Positions 1 to 8,426 of a stretch of 64,000 nt of DNA are shown here, piece by piece. The position numbers and the translations under genes are program-made. The notes under the pieces were generated by a model. It did not search any database. It was not told the origin of the DNA and saw nothing but the letters and a program-made list of their open reading frames with translations. Source of the stretch: Rhizobiaceae bacterium (lineage in GTDB: Bacteria; Pseudomonadota; Alphaproteobacteria; Rhizobiales; Rhizobiaceae); contig JAEPQK010000006.1 of the NCBI GenBank assembly GCA_017640615.1, positions 186,001-250,000 on the forward strand, written 5' to 3'. Each line of letters begins with the position of its first letter. The first letter of the stretch is position 1.

Positions 1-1527
1 GTGATGCCGGGTTTCGTGCTGGCGCAGGAGGTGCGGCGTATCTTGGACGAGACCCCGGATGCCCGCCATCTGATCCTGATGAACCACGGCATCTTCACTT
101 TTCACGACGATCCGCGTCAGTCCTACGACGACATGATCACCATGTGCGATGCGGCGGAGAAGCGGCTGGCCGCGGGCAATCCGCGCCCGTTCAAGGGCGC
201 ATCGCTCGCCGATGCCGCGCCGCTGGCAAAAATTGCACCGTTTGTTCGGGGTGCGTTGGCGCGGGAAACGGAAATCGAAGGACGGCCTGACCGGTGGGTG
301 CTCGATTTCCGCACATCTGATCTGATCAGGCATTTCGTCGATGGTGAGAGTGTTGCCGACTACGCCACGCGCGGCAACGCCGCCCCGGACCATTCGATCC
401 GCATCAAGCGTTTCGGTATGGTCGCGCCCGAGGCGGGAGCGCATGATTTCGCGGAGAAAATGAATGCCGCCGCCGCTTCATTTGCCGACAACTACTCGGC
501 TTACTTCGAGAGGCAAAATCGGCGCGCGGGAGGCGGGTTCAGGCAGCTCGATCCCGTGCCCCGCATTGTCTATGTGCCCGGTCTCGGGTTGTTCGGGGTC
601 GGCAGAACGGCCAAGGAAGCCGGCATTTGTGCCGACATTGCGGAGGCGACCGTCGATGTGATCACCAAAGCTGAGGGGATCGGTACGTTCGTCGCGCTTT
701 CGGAGGATGATCTGTTCGATATTGAATACTGGTCGCTCGAACAGGCGAAGCTCGCGAAGGCTGTCGAAAAGCCGCTTCACCGGCAGGTCGCGGTTGTGAC
801 CGGCGGAGCTAGCGGGCTCGGCCGCGAAACGGCGGCCATGTTGCGCAAGGAGGGCGCTGAGGTTGCCCTGTTCGACATCGACGCGGAAGCCGTGACCGCG
901 GTTGCCGGGCAGATTGGAGCATTGCCGGTCTGTTGCGACGTTACCGATCCCGCGGCGGTCGATGCGGCGGTTGCCAAGGTTTGCGAGACCTTTGGCGGCG
1001 TCGACATCCTGGTTTCGAATGCGGGGGCAGCGTTTCAAGGCAAGATGCTGGACGTCGATGACGGCTACTTCCGCAAGGCCTTCGACCTGAACTACTGGTC
1101 GCATCACTTCGTGGCGCGCGCCTGTGTGAAGGTCATGCGGGCGCAGGGCACCGGAGGAGCTCTGGTGTTCAACGTAACCAAGCAGGTGCTCAACCCCGGC
1201 CCGGAATTCGGCCCGTATGGCACTTCGAAGTCCGCGCTTATGGCGCTGGTCCGTCAATACGCGATTGAGCACGGTTCCGATGGCATCACGGCCAATGCGG
1301 TGAATGCCGATCGCATTCGCACCGGCCTTTTGACCGATGACTTCGTTGCCGAGCGTGCACAGGCGAGGGGCATCTCGCCCGAGGAATACATGCGCGGCAA
1401 TCTGATCCGGCGGGAAGTGACCGGAACCGATGTCGCCGAGGCTTTTTTGCATCTGGCGAAGGCACGTAAAACTTCGGGCGCAATATTGACTGTCGATGGC
1501 GGCAATGTTGCCGCCATGGTTCGGTGA
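1..1527 (+). CDS. Bifunctional class II aldolase / short-chain dehydrogenase, 5' truncated by the window edge
   Basis: The visible 508 codons are the C-terminal part of a fusion protein. Residues 1-255 are the second half of a class II (zinc) aldolase, with the last zinc histidine in MNHG at about 29. From about 262 a Rossmann short-chain dehydrogenase follows, with the TGGASGLG nucleotide-binding loop at 267-274 and the YxxxK catalytic pair at about 406/410. Full-length proteins of this RhaD-type family are about 700 residues, so roughly 190 are missing upstream and the GTG at base 1 is probably not the real start. Such proteins cleave a ketose-1-phosphate to DHAP and an aldehyde and then oxidise the aldehyde. 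The stop overlaps the next start (GTGA), so the two are likely translationally coupled. The substrate cannot be read from the sequence; rhamnulose-1-phosphate is the best-known case. Confidence 0.85.
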   Translation: MMPGFVLAQEVRRILDETPDARHLILMNHGIFTFHDDPRQSYDDMITMCDAAEKRLAAGNPRPFKGASLADAAPLAKIAPFVRGALARETEIEGRPDRWVLDFRTSDLIRHFVDGESVADYATRGNAAPDHSIRIKRFGMVAPEAGAHDFAEKMNAAAASFADNYSAYFERQNRRAGGGFRQLDPVPRIVYVPGLGLFGVGRTAKEAGICADIAEATVDVITKAEGIGTFVALSEDDLFDIEYWSLEQAKLAKAVEKPLHRQVAVVTGGASGLGRETAAMLRKEGAEVALFDIDAEAVTAVAGQIGALPVCCDVTDPAAVDAAVAKVCETFGGVDILVSNAGAAFQGKMLDVDDGYFRKAFDLNYWSHHFVARACVKVMRAQGTGGALVFNVTKQVLNPGPEFGPYGTSKSALMALVRQYAIEHGSDGITANAVNADRIRTGLLTDDFVAERAQARGISPEEYMRGNLIRREVTGTDVAEAFLHLAKARKTSGAILTVDGGNVAAMVR

Positions 1528-2507
1528 GCCTGCAGGAACTAAAGCGTGTCTCGGCCGAGCTTGGCCGAGATCGTCTGCACGTCCAGGGTGCGGGCGGAAA
1601 CACGTCGATCAAGGTCGGCGAGACGATGTGGATCAAGGCTTCGGGCACGCTGCTCGCAGACGCCGATGAGAAGGACATTTTCGTCCCTGTTGATTGGCAG
1701 CCCTATCGGGAGGCGCTGATCGCCAATCCGCTTTCGCCGGTAAGTGCGCAGGATTTCGCGCTCGGCGGAACTTTGCGACCATCGATCGAAACGCCCTTGC
1801 ATGCAGTGTTTGAAGATCGGGTTGTGTTGCACACACATTGCGTCGAAACCATCGCGTGGGCAGTGCGCACAGACGCCGAGCCTCAATTTGCGGCGCGGCT
1901 GGATGGCAAGTTCCGCTGGCATTTCGTACCCTATGCGCGGCCCGGCCAACCGCTTTTGCCTGGAATTCTAGAAGGCATCGAGCGGGGAGCGAACGTCTTC
2001 GTACTCGGCAATCACGGGCTGATCGTTCGCGATGAGACGGTGGAATTGGCCAACGATTTGCTGCGGGGCGTTAGCGAGGCTCTGCGACACCCGCCGCGCG
2101 TAGCCCGCGTAGAGTTGAGCAACGCCGAAACCTTGATGCCATACGTCGCGGCCGAGACCTGGATTTCGAATCAAATCCTCACGCACCCTCTGGCGAAAGC
2201 CATTCTCCGTGCGGGGCCGCTCTATCCAGATCATGTCGTGTTTCTGGAGTTAAGCCCGGTCTGGTGCGATACCCTTGAAGAGGCGGATGAAGCAATGCGG
2301 AATGAAGCGCCGGCCATCGTTGTGTCTGGCAGCGGCGCATTTCTCAATCCGCAGGCCAAATCTGGCGCCGCGGCAATGCTCGCCTGCTTCGCCGATGTTC
2401 TGTCGCGCCTGCCTGATGATGCAACTCTGCGACATCTCACACGCGCCGAATGCGCAGAGCTACTGGACTGGGATGCCGAAAAATACCGGCAGGCGCTCGG
2501 GCAATGA
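1524..2507 (+). CDS. Class II aldolase/adducin family protein
   Basis: A 327-residue protein starting at GTG 1524, which overlaps the preceding stop. It has the phosphate-binding GAGGNTS loop at about 23-29, the zinc pair HTH at about 104-106 and a third histidine in GNHG at about 163, so the metal site looks complete. The family cleaves or epimerises sugar phosphates. At 327 residues it is longer than L-fuculose-phosphate aldolases (about 215), because of a C-terminal extension that contains a VVSGSGAFLN segment. This resembles the N-terminal half of the fused aldolase just upstream, so the two may be paralogues working on related substrates. It sits second in a tightly overlapped operon with a kinase and a phosphatase. 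The precise substrate is unknown. Confidence 0.8.
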   Translation: MSLQELKRVSAELGRDRLHVQGAGGNTSIKVGETMWIKASGTLLADADEKDIFVPVDWQPYREALIANPLSPVSAQDFALGGTLRPSIETPLHAVFEDRVVLHTHCVETIAWAVRTDAEPQFAARLDGKFRWHFVPYARPGQPLLPGILEGIERGANVFVLGNHGLIVRDETVELANDLLRGVSEALRHPPRVARVELSNAETLMPYVAAETWISNQILTHPLAKAILRAGPLYPDHVVFLELSPVWCDTLEEADEAMRNEAPAIVVSGSGAFLNPQAKSGAAAMLACFADVLSRLPDDATLRHLTRAECAELLDWDAEKYRQALGQ

Positions 2508-3745
2508 ACAGCGGGCTATTTCTCGGCATCGACATAGGAACGTCGGGCGTGCGTGCCATCGTTATCGACGAGGCCGAAACGGTCCGCGCGGAGACGGCGA
2601 AGCGCTTCGGCGAAGATGCCAGGTCGCCCGCTGTCTGGCTTTCCACACTTGCTAGTGTGCTGCGCGAAATTGCCAGCCAAATCGAGATGGCTTCGATTGC
2701 TTCGGTCGCCGTCGATGGCACGTCGGGCACGGTGCTGGCTATTGATCAGGAGGGAACACCGTTTGCAGCACCGCTGATGTACGACGAGGCGGTCAGCGAC
2801 CCGGAAACGCTCGAAGCCTTGAAGGCGCATGGTCTGGGCCATCTTGTGAGTACGGCGACAGGTCGCGCGTTCCATCTCGCGCGTTTCGCGCCACATGGTC
2901 GCGTTGTTCATCAGGCGGACTGGCTTTCCGGTCTGTTTAGCGACCGCTTCGATGTGAGCGACGACAACAACGCGCTAAAGACCGGTTTCGATCCCCAGGC
3001 GCGAAGCTGGTCGTCGGACGTCCACTCGTTGGGTCTCACGCCATATCTGCCGGAGGAGGTCTTTGCGCCCGGTGATTCGATCGGGCGGGCGAGGGGCCTG
3101 CTTGCGCAAGAGCTCGGTCTTTCGGGGGAGGCAATCGTAACGGCGGGAACGACGGACGGTTGCGCCGCGTTTCTGGCGAGCGGTGCAAAACGTGAAGGCG
3201 ACTGCGTCACCTCGCTTGGCTCTACGCTGACACTGAAGCTGCTCTCGGCAACTCGCATCGAAGACCGCGATTCCGGGGTCTATTCGCATCGTCTGCTCGG
3301 CCAATGGCTTGCCGGGGGGGCTTCCAATTCAGGCGGGCGAGTGCTCGCGCATTATTTCGACGCGGAGGCCATAAGCAGGCTTTCAGAAGGCCAACGCGCC
3401 GATCCGCCAACCGGCCTTGATTACTATCCGCTTGTGTCGCCGGGAGAGCGTTTCCCGACTTGCGAACCGCAGATGCAACCGCGGCTCGAACCGCGACCGC
3501 AGGATGACGCTGTATTTCTGAAAGGAATGTTCGAGGGCATGGCGGAAATCGAGGCGGCCGGGTATCGGCGCCTAGCGGAACTTGGTGCATCGCCCGCCCG
3601 CAGGGTCTTCACGGTAGGTGGTGGCACGGTCAACCATCTTTGGAGAGAAATTAGAGCGTCGAGACTGAATTTGCCGCTTGAACGTCCAGCGTCGACCGAG
3701 GCGGCGTTCGGTGCAGCGTTGTTGGCAAGGCTTGGCGTGCAATGA
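2504..3745 (+). CDS. FGGY family carbohydrate kinase
   Basis: The ATG at 2504 overlaps the aldolase stop (ATGA), which decides the start. The 413-residue product begins with the ATP-binding GIDIGTSGVRAI motif. It has the second phosphate motif DGTSGTVLAID, a TTDGCAAF segment and a C-terminal GGGTVNHLW adenosine-binding motif. FGGY kinases phosphorylate a sugar or polyol at a terminal hydroxyl. This one is shorter than xylulokinases or glycerol kinases (about 490-500), mostly in the middle region. Lying between an aldolase and a phosphatase in one overlapped operon, it probably makes the ketose phosphate that the class II aldolase cleaves; that role is inferred from context. Confidence 0.82.
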   Translation: MNSGLFLGIDIGTSGVRAIVIDEAETVRAETAKRFGEDARSPAVWLSTLASVLREIASQIEMASIASVAVDGTSGTVLAIDQEGTPFAAPLMYDEAVSDPETLEALKAHGLGHLVSTATGRAFHLARFAPHGRVVHQADWLSGLFSDRFDVSDDNNALKTGFDPQARSWSSDVHSLGLTPYLPEEVFAPGDSIGRARGLLAQELGLSGEAIVTAGTTDGCAAFLASGAKREGDCVTSLGSTLTLKLLSATRIEDRDSGVYSHRLLGQWLAGGASNSGGRVLAHYFDAEAISRLSEGQRADPPTGLDYYPLVSPGERFPTCEPQMQPRLEPRPQDDAVFLKGMFEGMAEIEAAGYRRLAELGASPARRVFTVGGGTVNHLWREIRASRLNLPLERPASTEAAFGAALLARLGVQ

Positions 3746-4536
3746 AGAGATTTGCCGATCTAGTCGCTAGCTATGATGGCTTCATTTTCGATCAATACGG
3801 CGTACTGCATGACGGTCAGACGCTTTATCCCGGCGCGATTGATGCCCTTGAATCCTGTGCGGTGTTGGGTAAGCCCGTCGTTCTTGTAACGAACTCCGGG
3901 CGAACCGCTGCGGAGAATGCGGAGCGACTGGCGAGGCTAGGCCTCGATCCTTCGCTGTTTTCAGCTATCGTTACATCTGGCGATCTGGCGCAGGAGACTT
4001 TGACGGCGCTCGATGCCAGGGCGACCTACATCCTGGCTCGCGGCAGCGACCCAGTCCGCGGGGCGGGGCCGCAAACAAGCAACCCGGAGGAAGCCGATCT
4101 GCTGCTGATCGCCGGTAGTGAGACGGATACGGTTTCGGAGGCGCATTATCGCGGCATTCTCGGTCAACTGTCCGCGCGCGACGTGCCGGCGCTGTGTTCC
4201 AATCCCGACATGCAGATGCTAACTCCGAGCGGTCTGAAGCCGGGTGCAGGGCAGATCGCCGCTTGGTATCAGGATCTCGGCGGAACAGTCGCATATGTCG
4301 GCAAGCCCTGGCCGGAGATTTACGAGGCGGCCCTGCGAGCGCTCGGTCTCGGACCCGGGGCGAGAATTTGTGCCCTTGGTGACAGCATCCACCACGACAT
4401 CCTTGGTGCGAACCGGGCGGGCCTGTCTTCCGCGCTTGTGCTCACCGGCTTAGGCGCAGACCTTACGCCTCAGGCGGTCTCGGATATGTCGTCCGACGAT
4501 TTGCATAGGCCGGCACATATTTTGCGCTCGCTCTAG
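3742..4536 (+). CDS. HAD superfamily class IIA hydrolase (NagD/TIGR01459-like phosphatase)
   Basis: A 264-residue protein whose ATG overlaps the kinase stop (ATGA). Motif I is FIFDQYGVLHDG at about 13-24. The nucleophile Asp16 is present, but the usual second Asp is replaced by Tyr, as in the subgroup that has an aromatic residue there. Motif II VLVTNSGR is at about 50, and motif IV is ALGDSIHHDILGANRAG near residue 215. The cap between motifs II and III is of the IIA type. Likely a phosphatase for a sugar phosphate made by the operon. It ends at the hairpin shared with the convergent kinase gene. Class assignment is firm, substrate unknown. Confidence 0.8.
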   Translation: MKRFADLVASYDGFIFDQYGVLHDGQTLYPGAIDALESCAVLGKPVVLVTNSGRTAAENAERLARLGLDPSLFSAIVTSGDLAQETLTALDARATYILARGSDPVRGAGPQTSNPEEADLLLIAGSETDTVSEAHYRGILGQLSARDVPALCSNPDMQMLTPSGLKPGAGQIAAWYQDLGGTVAYVGKPWPEIYEAALRALGLGPGARICALGDSIHHDILGANRAGLSSALVLTGLGADLTPQAVSDMSSDDLHRPAHILRSL

Positions 4537-4557
4537 CCGGTTTCATCGCGACCGGCT
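4535..4557. terminator. Hairpin between convergent genes
   Basis: Inverted repeat AGCCGGT (4535-4541) and ACCGGCT (4551-4557) with a 9-base loop. It overlaps the last codons of the HAD-IIA gene and of the convergent FGGY kinase. There is no clear T-run on either strand, so bidirectional termination is only likely. Confidence 0.35.
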
Positions 4558-6033
4558 GTGCTCAACAACAACGCGGTTCAGCGCCTCCTGCTGGCTCAGA
4601 AGCGCATCCCAGGCCATGCGCGTCTCTGGGCGCGGCGATTGCGCATTGCAGGTCGATGTCATGGCGGCGGCCGCACTGTCGAAATCAGGATACCAGCCAA
4701 GCCCAACAGCGGCCGTGATGCCTGCGCCGAGCGAAGACGCTTCGAGTGAGTTGCTGATTTTGACTGGAAGGCCTGACGCGTCAGCAATCATCTGTAGCCA
4801 AAGCTCAGAGGCGGAGCCGCCGCCGACTGCGACGATCTCCTCAATCTCGACGCCTTCGGACTGCATATCGTGCACCGAGCGCGCAATCTCGCCGGTAAGC
4901 GCCTCCAATACACTACGATAGAGGTGGCCCGGTCCGTGTTCCGGCGTCATACCGAAGAAGGCTGCGCGCGCATGCATCGACCAATGCGGGTTCATGCAGC
5001 CGGAGAGATAGGGGCTGACGAGCAGCCCTTGCGAACCGATGGGGACGGCTGTCGCGGCATCGGTCAGTTCGGCGAATGTTGCCGTATCCGAGGCTCCGCG
5101 CACAACGTTCTGGACAAACCAGTCGATGAAAAAAGTACCGGCGCGCAAAACACCTTCAAGAAAATAGCCGTCGCCGGTCGGCGATGACATTGTGCGCCAG
5201 GATTTTGAGATGAGTGGCTTCTTGTCCCAAGCGCCAGTGATGATTGCTGTGCCGAGATTGAGATAGGCGGTGCCGCGGCGCGCGGCGTTGCTGCCTAGCC
5301 CGGCGCACTGCCCGTCGCCGCCGCCGGCAAATACGGGCGTGCCCTCGGCGAGACCGGTAGCCTTTGCCGCAGAACTTGTGATCTTACCGGTTTCACTGCC
5401 GGGCGCGACGGTTTTCGCGAAGCTTGCGTCGGTGAGCCCCAGTGCTTCCAGCACGTCGGTCGACCATCGCTTTGAAGCTAAGTCAAAGATGCCTGAAGGG
5501 TCCGCGCTGGTCCAGCTCGAGATGGCATGACCGGTCAGGCAACGGGTCAGGTAGGCGTTTACGTCCAAGATCGCCGATGATTTCGCAAAAGCCTGGGGCT
5601 CATGGTGCCGCATCCATTCGAGCCGGTACAGCGGAGGCGTGACATCGACTGGCTTGCCTGTGATGGCATGCAGCTTCTCCGCCCCGATACGGTCAGCGAA
5701 TTCGTGCATCAGGCAAGCTGAGCGCTCATCGAGCCATACCATTGCGCGACGCGATGGTGCGCCATTTGCCTCGAAAAAACCGATCGTCTCGCGCTGATTG
5801 GAGACTGAAATCGCAGCTGCATTGGCGAGATCAACTGTCTCGCCAAGCTGACGGATTGCGTCGCAGGCCGAGCTCCACCAGTTTTCAGGATCCTGCTCGA
5901 ACCAACCTTCGCGCGGGCGTTCCATCGTGATCGGTGCGCGGCCCTCGCCAAGCGCGTTGCCGGACTTCGACCACGCGACCGCCTTTGTCATTTGCGTCGA
6001 GCTGTCGAGACCGATCACGAAGTTCTCCGCCAT
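4543..6033 (-). CDS. FGGY family carbohydrate kinase (second, xylulokinase-like)
   Basis: A 496-residue protein. The ATG at 6033 is chosen over one 15 bases upstream because GAGGA precedes it at good spacing and the regulator stop lies 2 bases before it. It starts with the ATP motif IGLDSSTQMTKAV and has SVSNQRET near 83, the GGGDGQCAGLG phosphate-binding segment near 245 and the adenosine motif AVGGGSASELW near 405. Length and motif order match full-length FGGY kinases such as xylulokinase. It is co-transcribed downstream of the SorC-type regulator, an arrangement also seen in lsrRK-type loci. It shares a promoter region with the dehydrogenase operon on the other strand, so it probably works on the same substrate family. 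Confidence 0.83.
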   Translation of the reverse strand: MAENFVIGLDSSTQMTKAVAWSKSGNALGEGRAPITMERPREGWFEQDPENWWSSACDAIRQLGETVDLANAAAISVSNQRETIGFFEANGAPSRRAMVWLDERSACLMHEFADRIGAEKLHAITGKPVDVTPPLYRLEWMRHHEPQAFAKSSAILDVNAYLTRCLTGHAISSWTSADPSGIFDLASKRWSTDVLEALGLTDASFAKTVAPGSETGKITSSAAKATGLAEGTPVFAGGGDGQCAGLGSNAARRGTAYLNLGTAIITGAWDKKPLISKSWRTMSSPTGDGYFLEGVLRAGTFFIDWFVQNVVRGASDTATFAELTDAATAVPIGSQGLLVSPYLSGCMNPHWSMHARAAFFGMTPEHGPGHLYRSVLEALTGEIARSVHDMQSEGVEIEEIVAVGGGSASELWLQMIADASGLPVKISNSLEASSLGAGITAAVGLGWYPDFDSAAAAMTSTCNAQSPRPETRMAWDALLSQQEALNRVVVEHSRSR

Positions 6034-6034
6034 T

Positions 6035-6988
6035 CTATTTTTCCTCAACGAGCAGTTTGGCCAATGCAGTGTCCAGAACCAGGTGCGTGACCAGCCCCGC
6101 GCTCAGCGCTGCTTTTACGGCTCGGGCCTTATGGGTGCCGTTGCAGACGGCGAGGCGGATCGGAATCTGCGCGGCGGTCGCGAAATCGATTGCGATGGTT
6201 CGCTTTCTGAGCGGCCCCTCGGTTTCGCTTCCATCCGGCCCGAAGAAGCGGCCAAACGCGATGCCCACCGCACCGGCGGCGAGGTAAGCCTCGCGCTGTG
6301 TCGCGTCGAAATAACCTGGCTGTTCAAACACTGTGTCCGGCGACAGGTCGCCAATGCCGAAGACCAGCAGATCGGCTTTGGCGACAACGCCGAAATGCCG
6401 CGCCAGGGGCGGTTCCGCGTAAAGTGCGGCGCACAGAGACTCGGTTGTCAGATAGGTTGGCGCCAGAAGATTCAGGCACCCTGCGCCAAGTGCCGCTGCC
6501 ACCGTCGAGGCGCAGATTTCGGGAGAATGGGCAGAAGGATCGATCGAACTCCCCGAAACCTGAACGACTGTGGCGTCCTCCAGATGAAGAGGGCGAAGCT
6601 GCGCTGCCAGTTCGCTCAGGGTTCGACCGGACGAAACGCCGATGGTCATGCCGGAAGTGGCCAGTTCGCACAGCACGTCGGCGCCGGCGCGTCCGACATG
6701 TCTTCTCTCATCCGTCAGCGATTGCGAAGACGGGACGATATGCGCTGCACCCAGGCCATACCGGGTGCGCAGTGCTTCGGAGAGAGCGTTCCTCTCCAGG
6801 ATATCCTGCGAGAGTGTGATTGACACGTAACCCGCATTCTTGGCTTCGGCCAGGTATCCGGCCGCCGTCTGCCGGCTCACGCCGAGGGCTTCGGCAACCT
6901 CGTTCTGTGTTTTGCCCGCACCATAATAAAGCCAGGCAGCGGTGCGTATCACGTCGCCGGCGAAATGAAGTGGGCGCTTCGACGTCAA
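6035..6988 (-). CDS. SorC/DeoR-type sugar-binding transcriptional regulator
   Basis: Helix-turn-helix at about residues 25-47 (GKTQNEVAEALGVSRQTAAG), followed by a sugar-phosphate-binding domain with VSSGRTLSELAAQL near 118 and GIAFGRFF near 265, typical of the SorC family. I place the start at TTG 6988 because a perfect AGGAGG (6999-6994) lies 5 bases before it. An in-frame ATG at 7039 would add 17 residues but has no Shine-Dalgarno sequence and would fall inside the operator pair. The product is then 317 residues. These regulators usually bind phosphorylated sugars and repress divergent catabolic genes. The stop is followed after one base by the FGGY kinase ATG. Confidence 0.82.
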   Translation of the reverse strand: MTSKRPLHFAGDVIRTAAWLYYGAGKTQNEVAEALGVSRQTAAGYLAEAKNAGYVSITLSQDILERNALSEALRTRYGLGAAHIVPSSQSLTDERRHVGRAGADVLCELATSGMTIGVSSGRTLSELAAQLRPLHLEDATVVQVSGSSIDPSAHSPEICASTVAAALGAGCLNLLAPTYLTTESLCAALYAEPPLARHFGVVAKADLLVFGIGDLSPDTVFEQPGYFDATQREAYLAAGAVGIAFGRFFGPDGSETEGPLRKRTIAIDFATAAQIPIRLAVCNGTHKARAVKAALSAGLVTHLVLDTALAKLLVEEK

Positions 6989-7007
6989 ATCGGCCTCCTG
7001 TATCTGA

Positions 7008-7051
7008 CGCACTTGACAAATGCCAATACAAGAATGCATCTGTCAAGTGCG
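7008..7051. promoter_or_regulatory. Twin palindromic operators with overlapping divergent promoters
   Basis: CGCACTTGACAAATGC (7008-7023) recurs in inverted orientation at 7036-7051 with one mismatch in 16. The first 15-mer, GCACTTGACAAATGC (7009-7023), is itself a near palindrome (GCA-TTG/CAA-TGC). Site centres are 27 bases apart. Each copy holds a perfect TTGACA -35 hexamer, at 7013-7018 for + and 7046-7041 for -, with weak -10 candidates (GCATCT, GCATTT) 17 bases downstream inside the partner site. A SorC dimer or tetramer binding both sites would block both promoters. Confidence 0.7.
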
Positions 7052-7095
7052 CGCGTTAGAGCATGCAGAAAATGCACTTAACAGGCGGGATAGCC

Positions 7096-8424
7096 ATGCC
7101 AAGCTCGGCCTTCAACTGGACCGAATTGATCGACGAAATCTGTGCGGGCACCTGGATTAGCCCGCTGAACGGCAAACGCTATCCTCCAGCTCCATACGAT
7201 AAAATTGTCTTCTCGGAGTCGCTGGATGGCAGCGAAGCCGATCTAGTCGCATCGCTGGGGTTCGAAGGTCCGATTGCGGTGGTCTGCGACCCGGCAACCT
7301 TCAAGGCATTGGGCGAACGCGTGTGCAAGTCGTTGCGCACACTCGGCGAGGTGACCGAGATCATTCTCGACAACCCGCATGCGGACATGGCGACGGCGCG
7401 CGATCTTCAGCAGCGCCTGATGCCATTTCCCACTGCGGTGGCCGTTGGCTCTGGATCGATCAACGATCTGACCAAATATGCCACCCTGCAGAATGGGCGG
7501 CGCTACTGCGTCTTCGCGACCGCCGGCTCGATGAACGGTTACACCTCGTCGACGGCTTCGATGACCCTCGATTCCGGGCTCAAGGTCTCGCTTCCGGCGC
7601 AGGCGCCCGCCGGCTTCTTTGTCGACCTAGAAGTGTGCGCTTCGGCGCCAGCGTGGCTCAACGCCGCCGGTTTCGGCGACTGCCTGTGCCGTTCAGTTGC
7701 GCAGATCGACTGGTGGATGTCGCATCGCATGCTTGGCACGCTCTACAGGCATGAGCCTTATCTGATCGAGATTCCCGACGAAATAAGGCTCATGGAGCAG
7801 GCGAGGGGAATTGCCGAAGGCGACATCGAAGCCATCGGCACGCTGTTTCGTGTGCTCACATTGTGTGGGCTTGGCATAAACTTCACCGGCATCTCCAATC
7901 ACGGCTCGATGGGCGAGCATCAGATTTCACACTACATCGACTGTTTCGCCGGCGATCGACACCCTGGTACAACGCATGGCCAGCAGGTAGGTGTGACCAC
8001 GCTCACCATGGCGCGCATCCAAGAGCATTTCTTGGCGAGCGAGAGCCCGCCTGAGGTGCGTCCGACGCAGATCGACGAGGCCGATATGGCGCGCCGCATG
8101 GGTGCGCCGGTCGCCCGGCAATGCGCAGAGCATTATCGGGCAAAAGCCTTCGATCAGAAAAGCGCTGACGCTTTCAACGAACGTATGCGCAAGCACTGGC
8201 CGCAGCTGAGGGCTGAGTGTCTTGAGATGCGGGTTGGACCCGATAGGCTGACGAAGCTGCTTGAGGCCTCCGGTGGACCGACCACGGCGACGGCACTTGC
8301 CATCCCAACGGAGTTCTATCGCGAATCCGTCAGCCACGCGCATGAAATGCGCGACCGCTTTTCCTTCGCTGATATCGCTTGCGATAGCGGGGTGTTGTCG
8401 CAACTTGCCGCAGCTGAAAGCTGA
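7096..8424 (+). CDS. sn-glycerol-1-phosphate dehydrogenase family protein (iron-containing alcohol dehydrogenase fold)
   Basis: Start taken at ATG 7096, behind AGGCGGGA, giving 442 residues; an upstream in-frame ATG at 7063 lacks a ribosome site. The NAD(P)-binding part has AVGSGSINDLTKYA near 116. The metal ligands of the AraM/EgsA family appear in order: Asp in GFGDCLCR near 194, His in HGSMGEHQISH near 270-279 and His in GTTHGQQVG near 293. The family interconverts DHAP and sn-glycerol-1-phosphate, the archaeal lipid enantiomer. In bacteria it is best known as AraM of Bacillus, about 390 residues, so this one is longer at the C-terminus. Next to two kinases, three aldolases and two phosphatases it probably acts on a DHAP-related intermediate, but the true substrate may differ. 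Confidence 0.78.
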   Translation: MPSSAFNWTELIDEICAGTWISPLNGKRYPPAPYDKIVFSESLDGSEADLVASLGFEGPIAVVCDPATFKALGERVCKSLRTLGEVTEIILDNPHADMATARDLQQRLMPFPTAVAVGSGSINDLTKYATLQNGRRYCVFATAGSMNGYTSSTASMTLDSGLKVSLPAQAPAGFFVDLEVCASAPAWLNAAGFGDCLCRSVAQIDWWMSHRMLGTLYRHEPYLIEIPDEIRLMEQARGIAEGDIEAIGTLFRVLTLCGLGINFTGISNHGSMGEHQISHYIDCFAGDRHPGTTHGQQVGVTTLTMARIQEHFLASESPPEVRPTQIDEADMARRMGAPVARQCAEHYRAKAFDQKSADAFNERMRKHWPQLRAECLEMRVGPDRLTKLLEASGGPTTATALAIPTEFYRESVSHAHEMRDRFSFADIACDSGVLSQLAAAES

Positions 8425-8426
8425 CC

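Noticed and set aside
478..1452. Long minus-strand frame opposite the aldolase/SDR gene
   Set aside because: Antisense to strongly conserved coding sequence with no protein-like motifs.
7063..7095. Upstream ATG (7063) as the start of the glycerol-1-phosphate dehydrogenase homologue
   Set aside because: No Shine-Dalgarno sequence precedes it, while ATG 7096 has AGGCGGGA at proper spacing and begins the conserved part.
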